A DNA stretch of 8,743 nt from an uncultured bacterium (GTDB taxonomy: Bacteria; Planctomycetota; UBA1135; UBA2386): the NCBI GenBank assembly GCA_938003515.1, contig CALKYL010000334.1:1-8743 (forward strand), read 5' to 3'. This document shows positions 1 through 8,743 of this stretch, in pieces. The notes beneath the pieces are model-generated. The model worked only from the letters and a program-made list of their open reading frames with translations, had not been told where the DNA came from and did not search any database. Made by a program: the position numbers and the translations under genes. Position 1 is the first letter of the stretch; each line of letters begins with the position of its first letter.

Positions 1-705
1 GGCTAGCGCCACCGGCAGCTTCTCCTTGGTCTCGCGGATGCTGACGCCTCCGATCGCGTAACCGAGGAAGGCGAGGGCGGCGAGCGCGCGCGCGCTCTCG
101 CGGCGCAGCTCCGGGTCGGTGCCGCCCTGGCAGATGCCGAACACCGCCTGGCCGCGGGCCGCGCCGCCCCACGACGCGTGCAGCTCGCGCGCGCGCGCGG
201 CCCAGCGCAGCGTGCGTTCGTGCGCCTGCCGCTGCAGGGCCGGGTCGGCGTCGCCGGGCGGGCAGTGGTCGAGCACCATCGCGATGTCCGGGCCGAGCTG
301 GCGCTGGAACGCGAGCACCGACTCCGGCGTGCAGCGGTGCGTGCTGCCGTCGATGACCGACTGGAAGGTCACGCCGTCGTCGTCGATGCGCACCTTCGAG
401 CCGAGCGAGAACACCTGGTAGCCGCCGCTGTCGGTCAGGATCGGCCCCGGCCAGCCCATGAAGCGGTGCAGGCCGCCGAGCTTCTCGATGCGCTCCGCGC
501 CGGGCCGCACGTGCAGGTGGTAGCTGTTGGCGAGCACCAGCTCGGTGCCGGTGGCGGCCACCTGGTCGGGCGTCAGGCCCTTCAGCGCCGCGTAGGTGCC
601 GACCGGCGCGAAGCACGGCGTCTCGAACGTGCCGTGCGGCGTGTGGTAGCGGCCGCGGCGCAGGGCGCCGTGCTGACCGAGCAGCTCGAAGCGGAACGCG
701 CTCAC
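1..705 (-). CDS. tgt: tRNA-guanine(34) transglycosylase, N-terminal 235 residues (runs off left edge)
   Basis: Tgt exchanges guanine for preQ1 at the wobble position of tRNAs with GUN anticodons, a cytoplasmic step of queuosine synthesis. The visible 235 residues are the N-terminal two thirds of a family protein of about 370-380 residues. Recognisable blocks are ETPCFAPVGTYAALKGLTP (28-46), LANSYHL (58-64), the catalytic/base-recognition DSGGYQVFSLG (92-102, Asp92), LDHCPP (145-150, Asp146), FGICQGG (189-195, Gln193) and GYAIGG (215-220). The nucleophilic Asp and the zinc-binding CxCxxC...H motif lie beyond the edge. The GTG at 705 is chosen because the residues after it (MSAFRFELL) match the usual Tgt N-terminus; an in-frame GTG at 720 would add five residues. 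Neither has a clear ribosome-binding site. It follows ruvB by 25 bp and is probably cotranscribed. Odd points: the usual DEC triad reads DHC, and the segment after GYAIGG reads VSIRET rather than the usual LSVGEP type. Confidence 0.96.
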   Translation of the reverse strand, partial: MSAFRFELLGQHGALRRGRYHTPHGTFETPCFAPVGTYAALKGLTPDQVAATGTELVLANSYHLHVRPGAERIEKLGGLHRFMGWPGPILTDSGGYQVFSLGSKVRIDDDGVTFQSVIDGSTHRCTPESVLAFQRQLGPDIAMVLDHCPPGDADPALQRQAHERTLRWAARARELHASWGGAARGQAVFGICQGGTDPELRRESARALAALAFLGYAIGGVSIRETKEKLPVALA

Positions 706-730
706 CGGTGCGGGACCCACGACCGGGCGT

Positions 731-1747
731 TCACGCGAACGGCAGCTCGCCCGGTCGCTGGCCCGGCGCCGGCTCGGCGAGGCCGAGGTGCTCGTAGGCC
801 CGCGCGGTCGCGACGCGGCCGCGCGGCGTGCGGGCGAGCAGCCCGCAGCGGATCAAATGGGGCTCGAGCACGTCCTCGAGCGTGTCCTCGGCCTCGTCGA
901 CCATCGCGGCCAGCGTCTTGAGCCCGACCGCGTCGCCGCGCGTGACGAGCGCGCGCAGCAGCTTGCGATCGACCTCCTCGAGGCCGAGGTGGTCGATGCG
1001 CAGCCGGTCGAGGCCCTCGACGGCGGTCGCGTCGTCGATGGTGCGCTTCTGCTGCACCTGCGCGAGGTCGCGCACGCGCCGCAGGATGCGCAGCGCCATG
1101 CGCGGCGTGCCCCGGCTGCGTTCGGCGCAGCGCTTCGCGGCCGCGTCGTCGAGGCCGATGCCGAGCCGCACCGCGGCGCGGCGCAGGATCTGCTCGATGT
1201 CGGCCGCCGGATACGGCTCGAGCCGCTCGACGATGCCGAAGCGCGACCGGAACGCCGCGGTCAGGAGCCCTTCGCGCGTCGTCGCGCCGACCAGCGTGAA
1301 CGGCTGCACGCCGAGGCGCACGCTGCGGCCGCTCGGGCCCGGGTCGAGCACCACGTCGATCGCGTGGTCCTCCATCGCGGAGTAGAGGTACTCCTCGAGG
1401 GCCTTCGGCAGGCGGTGGATCTCGTCGATGAACAGCACCTGGTCGCGCTGCAGCCGCGTCAGCGTGCCGGCGAGGTCCTTCGGCGCGCCGAGCGCCGGCC
1501 CGGACGTCACGACGATGTCGCTCTGCATGCCCTCGGCGATCAGGTGCGCGAGGGTCGTCTTGCCGAGGCCGGGCGGGCCGCACAGCAGCACGTGGTCGAG
1601 CGGCTCCTTGCGCTCCCTCGCGGCCCGGATCGCGATGCGCAGGTTGTCGCGGATGGCCTCCTGACCGACGAACTCGGCGAACGTGCCGGGCCGCAGGCTG
1701 CGGTCGAACTCGCGTTCGCCGGGGTCGAGCAGGTCGTGGAACACCAT
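731..1747 (-). CDS. ruvB: Holliday junction branch migration ATPase RuvB
   Basis: RuvB is the hexameric AAA+ motor that, loaded by RuvA, drives branch migration of Holliday junctions in recombinational repair. The 338-residue product has the normal family length. In order it shows the LRPxxFxEFVGQ entry motif (18-29), Walker A GPPGLGKT (57-64), Walker B LFIDEIHRL (105-113), sensor 1 GATTR (154-158), the arginine-finger region FRSRFG (166-171), a sensor 2 segment RGTPRMALRILRRVRD, and the C-terminal winged helix ending EDVLEPHLIRCGLLARTPRGR. The ATG at 1747 is chosen because it gives the usual short N-terminal arm before LRP; the frame stays open far upstream, but only across the opposite-strand haemoglobin gene. 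No strong Shine-Dalgarno is visible. It heads a probable ruvB-tgt transcript. Neither ruvA nor ruvC, its usual partners, is in the window, and queA, often found between ruvB and tgt, is absent. Confidence 0.98.
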   Translation of the reverse strand: MVFHDLLDPGEREFDRSLRPGTFAEFVGQEAIRDNLRIAIRAARERKEPLDHVLLCGPPGLGKTTLAHLIAEGMQSDIVVTSGPALGAPKDLAGTLTRLQRDQVLFIDEIHRLPKALEEYLYSAMEDHAIDVVLDPGPSGRSVRLGVQPFTLVGATTREGLLTAAFRSRFGIVERLEPYPAADIEQILRRAAVRLGIGLDDAAAKRCAERSRGTPRMALRILRRVRDLAQVQQKRTIDDATAVEGLDRLRIDHLGLEEVDRKLLRALVTRGDAVGLKTLAAMVDEAEDTLEDVLEPHLIRCGLLARTPRGRVATARAYEHLGLAEPAPGQRPGELPFA

Positions 1748-1798
1748 CGCCGCCGGATCGTACTTGCGTTCGCGCCGTGTTGCACCACGCTTCGCCGG
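1748..1798. promoter_or_regulatory. Divergent ruvB / haemoglobin intergenic region
   Basis: These 51 bp are all that separates the ruvB ATG from the haemoglobin GTG, so start signals for both directions must lie here or inside the two coding ends. On the minus strand a TACGAT hexamer lies 12 nt before the ruvB start, but a promoter that close would leave almost no leader, and I see no convincing -35 partner. No operator-like inverted repeat stands out. The regulatory label rests on gene orientation, not on a recognised motif. Confidence 0.35.
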
Positions 1799-2182
1799 GT
1801 GAGCGACGCCGAGCTGCCCATCCACGACCTGCTGGGACGAACCGCGATCGAGGCGATCGTCGCGGGCTTCTACCGGCGCGTGCCGGACGACCCGATCCTC
1901 GCTCCGATGTACCCGGCGCACGACCTCGCCGGCGCCGAGCACCGGCTGAAGTCGTTCCTGCTCTACCGGTTCGGCGGACCGCCCGACTACCTGCGCGAAC
2001 GCGGCCACCCGCGGCTGCGCATGCGGCACGCGCCGTTCGCGATCGACCGGCGCGCGCGCGACCGGTGGATGGAGCTGATGATGGCGTCGATCGACGAGCA
2101 ACGGCTCGCGCCGGAGCACCGCGCCTACCTCGAGCGCTTCCTCGGCGACATCGCGACGTTCCTCGTCAACCGGGGGGCGTGA
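1799..2182 (+). CDS. glbO: Group II truncated haemoglobin (2/2HbO type)
   Basis: This is a 127-residue haem protein of the group II truncated (2-over-2) globins, cytoplasmic proteins that bind O2 and are linked in the family to NO or peroxide chemistry and low-oxygen physiology. Family residues visible: FY at 24-25 (B9-B10, with the haem-pocket TyrB10), Tyr38 in MYPAHDLAGAEHRL (matching the TyrCD1 of Mycobacterium GlbO), FGGPPDYLRERGHPRLRMRHAPF (residues 58-80) with proximal HisF8 at His77, and Trp90 (TrpG8) in DRWMELM. Length is normal. GTG at 1799 is chosen because it gives the standard N-terminus and no ATG, GTG or TTG lies just upstream in frame; the Shine-Dalgarno is weak. It is divergent from ruvB and 28 bp upstream of the DUF1080 gene, with which it may be cotranscribed. 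The physiological substrate cannot be read from sequence. Confidence 0.95.
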   Translation: MSDAELPIHDLLGRTAIEAIVAGFYRRVPDDPILAPMYPAHDLAGAEHRLKSFLLYRFGGPPDYLRERGHPRLRMRHAPFAIDRRARDRWMELMMASIDEQRLAPEHRAYLERFLGDIATFLVNRGA

Positions 2183-2210
2183 AGGGAGGCGCTGCGCGTA
2201 GAGTGCCGCG

Positions 2211-3488
2211 ATGCGCCCGCTGCTGTTCGTCGCCGTCGGTTCGTTCGCAAGCCTGCCTGCGCAGGAGTCCTCCGTCGCCGTCGCGGCGCCGCTGTGCAAC
2301 GGCGTGGACCTGTCGGGCTGGCACGGCCAGCGCCACCTGTCGCCGTACGAGCTGGCGGCCATGGATCCCGAAGCCCGCGCGAAACTGCGCGCCGAGGACG
2401 ACGCGTCGATGCGAAAGCACTGGCGGGTCGAGGACGGCGAGCTGGTCAACGACGGCCAGGGCGCCTACCTGACCACCGACCGGGCCTACGGCGACGCGCT
2501 GTTCGAGCTCGAGTACAAGACGGTCGCGAAGGCCGACTCGGGCATCTACCTGCGCGGCTGCCCGCAGGTGCAGATCTGGGACTGGACCGAGGCCGGCGGC
2601 AAGCACCACCTCGGCGCCGACAAGGGCTCGGGAGGCCTGTGGAACAACCAGGTCGAGGAGCGGCTGCCGCTGGTGCTCGCGGACCGGCCGTTCGGCGAGT
2701 GGAACCGCATGTCGATCCTGATGGTCGGCGAGCGGGTCTGGGTCACGCTCAACCGCCAGCTGGTAGTCGACGGCGTGCGCATGGAGAACTTCTGGGACCG
2801 CGGCCGGCCGCTGCCGGCGACCGGCCCGCTGCAGCTGCAGACGCACGGCGGCGAGATCCGCTTCCGCAACCTGACCGTGCGCGAGCTGTCGCCGCGCGAG
2901 GCGGACGGCTACCTGCTGAGCCGCGAGGCGTACGCGTTCGTGCCGATCTTCGACGGCGTGTCCTTCGCCGGCTGGCAGGGCGACAGGGACAGCTACGAGA
3001 TCGTCGACGGGGCGCTGCGCTGCCGGCCGGGCAAGGGCGGCAACCTGTTCACGACCGAGCGCTTCGCCGACTTCGCGGTGCGGCTGCGCTTCCGGCTGCC
3101 GCCCGGCGGCAACAACGGCCTCGCGATCCGCTACGCCGGCGAGGGCACGCCGGCCTACCGCGGCCTCGAGGTGCAGGTGCTCGACGACACCGCCGAGAAG
3201 TACGCGACGCTGCAGCCGTGGCAGTTCCACGGCAGCGTCTACGGCGTGGCGCCGGCGCACCGCGGCTACCTGCGTCCCGTCGGGGAGTGGAACCTGCAGG
3301 AGGTCACGGTGCGGGGCTCGCGGGTGACGGTCGAGCTGAACGGCACGCGCATCGCCGACGCCGACGTCGCGGAGCTCCCGTCGAACCTGAAGGACCACGT
3401 CGGCAAGGACCGCACCGAGGGCTTCTTCGGCTTCTGCGGGCACAACGACCCGGTCGAGTTCCAGGACGTGCGCGTGCGGCCCTGGTGA
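2211..3488 (+). CDS. Exported tandem DUF1080 protein (putative 3-keto-disaccharide hydrolase)
   Basis: This 425-residue protein carries two copies of the DUF1080 jelly-roll domain (PF06439), a family abundant in Planctomycetota, Verrucomicrobiota and Bacteroidota with members that hydrolyse 3-keto-glycosides. An N-terminal signal peptide is likely: MRPLLFVAVGSFASLPA, with an Arg followed by a hydrophobic stretch and a probable cut near residue 18 or 26, so it should act outside the cytoplasm. Domain 1 (about 28-226) begins LCNGVDLSGW and includes ADSGIYLRGCPQVQIWDW and KGSGGLWNN; domain 2 (about 244-424) begins IFDGVSFAGW and includes NNGLAIRYAG, LEVQVLDD and FHGSVYGV. ATG at 2211 is the only sensible start, although the purine-rich GGGAGG at 2184-2189 is about 21 nt away, too far for an ideal Shine-Dalgarno. 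It follows the haemoglobin gene by 28 bp and converges on a minus-strand gene. The exact substrate is unknown; a non-catalytic carbohydrate-binding role for one domain is possible. Confidence 0.93.
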   Translation: MRPLLFVAVGSFASLPAQESSVAVAAPLCNGVDLSGWHGQRHLSPYELAAMDPEARAKLRAEDDASMRKHWRVEDGELVNDGQGAYLTTDRAYGDALFELEYKTVAKADSGIYLRGCPQVQIWDWTEAGGKHHLGADKGSGGLWNNQVEERLPLVLADRPFGEWNRMSILMVGERVWVTLNRQLVVDGVRMENFWDRGRPLPATGPLQLQTHGGEIRFRNLTVRELSPREADGYLLSREAYAFVPIFDGVSFAGWQGDRDSYEIVDGALRCRPGKGGNLFTTERFADFAVRLRFRLPPGGNNGLAIRYAGEGTPAYRGLEVQVLDDTAEKYATLQPWQFHGSVYGVAPAHRGYLRPVGEWNLQEVTVRGSRVTVELNGTRIADADVAELPSNLKDHVGKDRTEGFFGFCGHNDPVEFQDVRVRPW

Positions 3489-3496
3489 GGCGGCGG

Positions 3497-3766
3497 TCAG
3501 GCGTCGAGGTCGCGGTCGGCGCGGCCGCCGGGCTGCCCGCGCGCCTCGATCTCGACGCGCAGCGTGAGCCAGTTCTGCGCCTCGAGCCGCAGCGCGGCGG
3601 CGGCCAGCGCGATCGCGAGCGCCGTCCAGCGCAGGACGTCGCCGAGGTCGACGACCAGCGCCGCGGCGAACGTGAGCAGCGCGGCGACGCAGGCCACGGT
3701 CGCGAAGCCCCGGGCCCGGACCAGGGTCCGGGTCGACACGAGATGCCGGAATCGAGGCGGGGTCAC
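3497..3766 (-). CDS. Small two-helix membrane protein, unknown function
   Basis: I do not recognise this gene. The 89-residue product has a basic N-terminus (residues 1-20, seven Arg/His), then two hydrophobic segments at about 21-40 (FATVACVAALLTFAAALVVD) and 44-60, and a hydrophilic tail rich in Arg and Asp. This predicts a helical hairpin with both ends in the cytoplasm. The start is GTG at 3766; no good ribosome-binding site is visible, and the GTG at residue 10 is an alternative. The stop is only 8 bp from the stop of the convergent DUF1080 gene. Codons use G or C at the third position as in neighbouring genes, and the clean hydrophobic pattern favours a real gene. It lies downstream of another small membrane gene in the same direction, separated by 254 bp. 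Confidence 0.6.
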   Translation of the reverse strand: MTPPRFRHLVSTRTLVRARGFATVACVAALLTFAAALVVDLGDVLRWTALAIALAAAALRLEAQNWLTLRVEIEARGQPGGRADRDLDA

Positions 3767-4020
3767 GGCGTGGATTCGTACGAGGCCTGACGTCGGCGAG
3801 GTCGGGTGTGCGGCGGCGACACCCGGACATGGCGAGACGTTCGAGCGACGCGCAGGCTATTCCGGGGCACCCTCGAGGGGCGACCCTTCGTCCCAGGTCC
3901 CACCGACGTCTCGTTTGCCGTCTTCGGGTCGGCCGTGCTCGGGTGCCCCGTAGCCGCATCCACCGTATCGGGGCCGTCGGGGTGCGGGCGGGACCGGCGC
4001 ACCGGGCGAGGAACGGCGAG
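3767..4020. other. Intergenic spacer between two membrane-protein genes
   Basis: This 254-bp spacer has no credible gene; its open frames give Arg/Pro/Gly-rich sequences without family features. It contains an inverted repeat at 3803-3825 (CGGGTGT, 9-nt GC-only loop, ACACCCG). The hairpin has no T-run after it on either strand, so I do not call it a terminator. The promoter for the 3497-3766 gene may lie at the left end of the spacer, but I could not identify one. Confidence 0.5.
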
Positions 4021-4401
4021 TCACGGAGACCGCAACCTGCGCCGACGGCATGCCGCCAGACCGAAGCCGAAGGCGCCGAGGACCGCCGCTGCGAGCAGCG
4101 CGCCGAGGGCCACCTTCCACCATGGCGACTCGGATCTGGCGTCCAGGAGGACCAGAGCGAGCACCGCCGCGATCGCCCACGCCGCGTACAGCCGCGCGGC
4201 CGCGCGGCGCGCCTGCCACACCGTGACCGCGACCGCGAGCCCGACCACGCCGACGATCCCTGCCACGAGTTGCACGAACTGGTCGTCCGGTGCGGCGCTG
4301 CGGGAGTAGACGAACCAGCCTGCCGCCCAGATCACGACGACGCCCGCGACGATCCGTTCACCCGGCGAGCCATGGGTAGTAGCCAATCGCGCTCCTTTCA
4401 T
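4021..4401 (-). CDS. Four-helix integral membrane protein, unknown function
   Basis: The 126-residue product is dominated by four hydrophobic segments at about 17-33, 42-62, 71-87 and 94-117. Charges fit an N-in/C-in topology: QARRAAAR between helices 2 and 3 and the CRRRRLRS tail face the cytoplasm, while APDD and ARSESP loops face outward. No catalytic or ligand motif is visible, and I do not recognise the family. The annotated ATG at 4401 has a weak AAGG just upstream. A better Shine-Dalgarno, AAAGGAG, lies inside the first codons and is well placed for the TTG at 4386, which would remove five residues without touching helix 1. It is the next minus-strand gene after nrdJ (124 bp downstream of its stop), and nothing visible ties the two functionally. 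Confidence 0.75.
   Translation of the reverse strand: MKGARLATTHGSPGERIVAGVVVIWAAGWFVYSRSAAPDDQFVQLVAGIVGVVGLAVAVTVWQARRAAARLYAAWAIAAVLALVLLDARSESPWWKVALGALLAAAVLGAFGFGLAACRRRRLRSP
4391..4397 (-). promoter_or_regulatory. Shine-Dalgarno AAAGGAG favouring a TTG start at 4386
   Basis: On the minus strand AAAGGAG is followed by CGCGA and then TTG (4386-4384), in frame with the four-helix membrane protein. Spacing is near ideal, whereas the upstream ATG at 4401 has only AAGG. This is the one place in the window where the ribosome-binding site argues against the longest start. Confidence 0.5.
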
Positions 4402-4435
4402 CGACCTTACGCGAGGTGCAGCAAGCCGCCGGCGA

Positions 4436-4447
4436 CGCGACGTCGCG
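4436..4447. repeat. 12-bp perfect palindrome
   Basis: CGCGACGTCGCG is a perfect self-complementary 12-mer in the 124-bp gap between nrdJ and the four-helix membrane gene, about 35 bp upstream of the latter's start. Its position would suit an operator for that gene, but it has no partner site in the window, and palindromes of GC-rich words arise often by chance in this base composition. Confidence 0.4.
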
Positions 4448-4486
4448 CGCCGCGGCGCTGCACGCAGCGGAGCCCGGACGCCGCGA

Positions 4487-4501
4487 ACGAGCGACGCTCG
4501 T
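4487..4501 (-). terminator. Candidate hairpin downstream of nrdJ
   Basis: Starting 24 bp after the nrdJ stop codon there is a perfect 6-bp stem with a 3-nt loop (ACGAGC, loop, GCTCGT). It is correctly placed to end the nrdJ transcript. There is no U-tract after it in the nrdJ direction, so it is not a classical intrinsic terminator; it could be an RNA-stabilising end structure or chance. Confidence 0.25.
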
Positions 4502-4525
4502 GGCGCGGCCCCGGGCGACCTGCCG

Positions 4526-8245
<3,720 letters not shown>

Positions 8246-8619
8246 GCCTGCTTCCTCCTGACTGTTCGCGCCCACGTCGCGGATGCCGGGGCCGCGGACC
8301 GACCGCGGCCGCGCAGCACCGCGGCGTGCCACACGTGGGTCCCGCCGACCGCGGCGGGGCCGTCTGACCGGATGTGCCGCGGGTCGCACGCGCGGCCGGA
8401 CCCCGGCCCGCGAACGGGGGCGAAGGGGGGCGGCTCGGGCGTGCCACTCGCTGCGAGAGAACGACCCCGGCCCTCGACCGAAGGGACCGGGTCCCACAGC
8501 GGGCCGCCTTCGCGACGCGCCCGACCGCAAGGTTCCCGGGACATGGCGTCGCGAGGACGCCGGGACCCGAGGGCATGGGGGCCGGAGGCGCGAGGACGAA
8601 CGAGGCTTTCGCCGCAGGG
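8246..8619 (-). other. Long structured 5' leader of nrdJ
   Basis: About 370 nt separate the candidate nrdJ promoter from the GTG start. I see no credible gene here: open frames give Arg/Pro/Gly-rich translations, and their third codon positions carry clearly more A/T than the real genes. The stretch is rich in perfect GC stems: an 8-bp stem with 5-nt loop at 8290-8310 (GGCCGCGG / CCGCGGCC), a 13-bp odd palindrome at 8483-8495, and a nested hairpin at 8531-8568 (7-bp outer stem with one mismatch, then GGCGTC / GACGCC around a 5-nt loop). The 8290-8310 hairpin lies about 30 nt upstream of the Shine-Dalgarno. The leader length depends on the promoter call. Confidence 0.45.
8254..8259 (-). promoter_or_regulatory. 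nrdJ ribosome-binding site
   Basis: AGGAGG on the minus strand lies 8 nt upstream of the GTG at 8245. It is the strongest Shine-Dalgarno in the window and fixes the nrdJ start against any longer reading of the frame. Confidence 0.85.
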
Positions 8620-8621
8620 GG

Positions 8622-8637
8622 CCACTATCTATTGGGT
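8622..8637 (-). promoter_or_regulatory. NrdR box, promoter-proximal
   Basis: The minus strand reads ACCCAATAGATAGTGG. Against the known NrdR-box consensus, approximately ACACAATATATAGTGT, it agrees at 13 of 16 positions, including CAATA and ATAGTG. It stands out as an AT-rich word in very GC-rich DNA and lies upstream of a ribonucleotide reductase gene, the normal target of the zinc-finger/ATP-cone repressor NrdR. It overlaps the candidate -10 hexamer, so binding should block transcription. nrdR itself is not in the window. Confidence 0.75.
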
Positions 8638-8654
8638 GTCCTCGCGGCTGGCAA
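8626..8654 (-). promoter_or_regulatory. Candidate nrdJ promoter
   Basis: On the minus strand TTGCCA (8654-8649, five of six to the sigma70 -35 consensus) is followed after exactly 17 nt by TAGATA (8631-8626, three of six to the -10). The -35 match is good and the -10 is poor; GATAGT, 2 nt further on, is an alternative. Placement between and overlapping the two NrdR-like sites is typical of NrdR-controlled promoters and is the main support. Confidence 0.4.
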
Positions 8655-8668
8655 CCCACACGTTGTGA
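8653..8668 (-). promoter_or_regulatory. Degenerate second NrdR box, distal
   Basis: The minus strand reads TCACAACGTGTGGGTT, with a CACAA half-site and about 9 of 16 positions matching the NrdR consensus. It is weak alone. Its support is its position: it starts exactly 31 bp from the proximal box (15 bp between sites), the three-turn spacing seen for paired NrdR boxes in other bacteria. It overlaps the last two bases of the candidate -35. Confidence 0.5.
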
Positions 8669-8678
8669 AAACCGGTTT
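8669..8678. repeat. 10-bp palindrome AAACCGGTTT
   Basis: A perfect 10-bp palindrome directly abuts the distal NrdR-like site, upstream of the nrdJ promoter. With the TTTTCGCAAAA inverted repeat near 8716-8726 it forms part of the only relatively AT-rich stretch in the window. It could be another regulator's site; no family assignment is possible from sequence alone. Confidence 0.35.
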
Positions 8679-8743
8679 CGAGCGGCCGGCCGCCTCAGGC
8701 ACCGCGGGCGCGATGGTTTTCGCAAAAGCGTGCCGCCGATCGG

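Noticed and set aside
1748..2449. N-terminal extension of RuvB to position 2449
   Set aside because: It would run across the opposite-strand haemoglobin gene and into the DUF1080 gene, and RuvB has its full normal length from 1747.
3803..3825. 7-bp inverted repeat with GC-only loop as a terminator
   Set aside because: No T-run follows on either strand, and it lies about 200 bp beyond the nearest upstream stop.
3763..4309. Several open frames on both strands in the 3767-4020 spacer and running into the neighbouring gene
   Set aside because: They overlap each other and real genes, give Arg/Pro/Gly/His-rich products, and lack hydrophobic segments, motifs and ribosome-binding sites.
8320..8540. 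Fragments resembling a cobalamin riboswitch in the nrdJ leader (minus strand GGGAACC, GCCCGCTGTGGGA, GGTCAGACGGCC)
   Set aside because: The pieces are incomplete and wrongly spaced: the GGTGnGAnTCC part is not there, and the B12-box-like word needs an inserted base to align. Such a switch normally shuts genes off when B12 is present, which makes little sense for a B12-dependent enzyme. An Infernal hit to RF00174 would overturn this.
8246..8725. In-frame upstream extension of NrdJ by 160 residues
   Set aside because: The added sequence is Arg/Pro-rich noise, unlike any RNR N-terminal domain, and the GTG at 8245 has a strong Shine-Dalgarno and the family-typical first residues.

Overview
The window is a compact stretch of very GC-rich bacterial chromosome with seven protein genes and no sign of mobile DNA, CRISPR, tRNA or rRNA. 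A secreted protein with two DUF1080 (3-keto-disaccharide hydrolase) domains, a long adenosylcobalamin-dependent ribonucleotide reductase with a C-terminal zinc ribbon, and the strong GC bias together suggest a Planctomycetota-like organism. That lineage is an inference from gene content only.

Layout, left to right. Minus strand 1-1747: tgt (tRNA-guanine transglycosylase, cut by the left edge) and, upstream of it, ruvB (Holliday-junction motor), 25 bp apart and probably one transcript. A 51-bp divergent gap (1748-1798) separates ruvB from two plus-strand genes: a group II truncated haemoglobin (1799-2182) and the exported tandem-DUF1080 protein (2211-3488). The DUF1080 gene runs tail-to-tail, with 8 bp between stops, into a minus-strand block: a small two-helix membrane protein (3497-3766), a 254-bp spacer, a four-helix membrane protein (4021-4401), a 124-bp spacer with a 12-bp palindrome and a small hairpin, and the large nrdJ gene (4526-8245). 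I do not recognise either membrane protein.

The last 500 bp hold the nrdJ control region. The GTG start has a good Shine-Dalgarno, preceded by a roughly 370-nt GC-rich, hairpin-rich leader. Upstream of that is a short AT-richer island with a strong match to the NrdR box (8622-8637) and a weaker one exactly 31 bp away (8653-8668), overlapping a candidate -10/-35 pair. This fits repression of the reductase gene by the ATP-cone repressor NrdR.

Most of the window is housekeeping (tRNA modification, recombination, dNTP synthesis). I did not find a clearly new multi-gene system. The points most worth a second look are the tandem NrdR sites with an unusually long leader, two low-complexity insertions in NrdJ close to its redox cysteines, and departures from consensus in Tgt.
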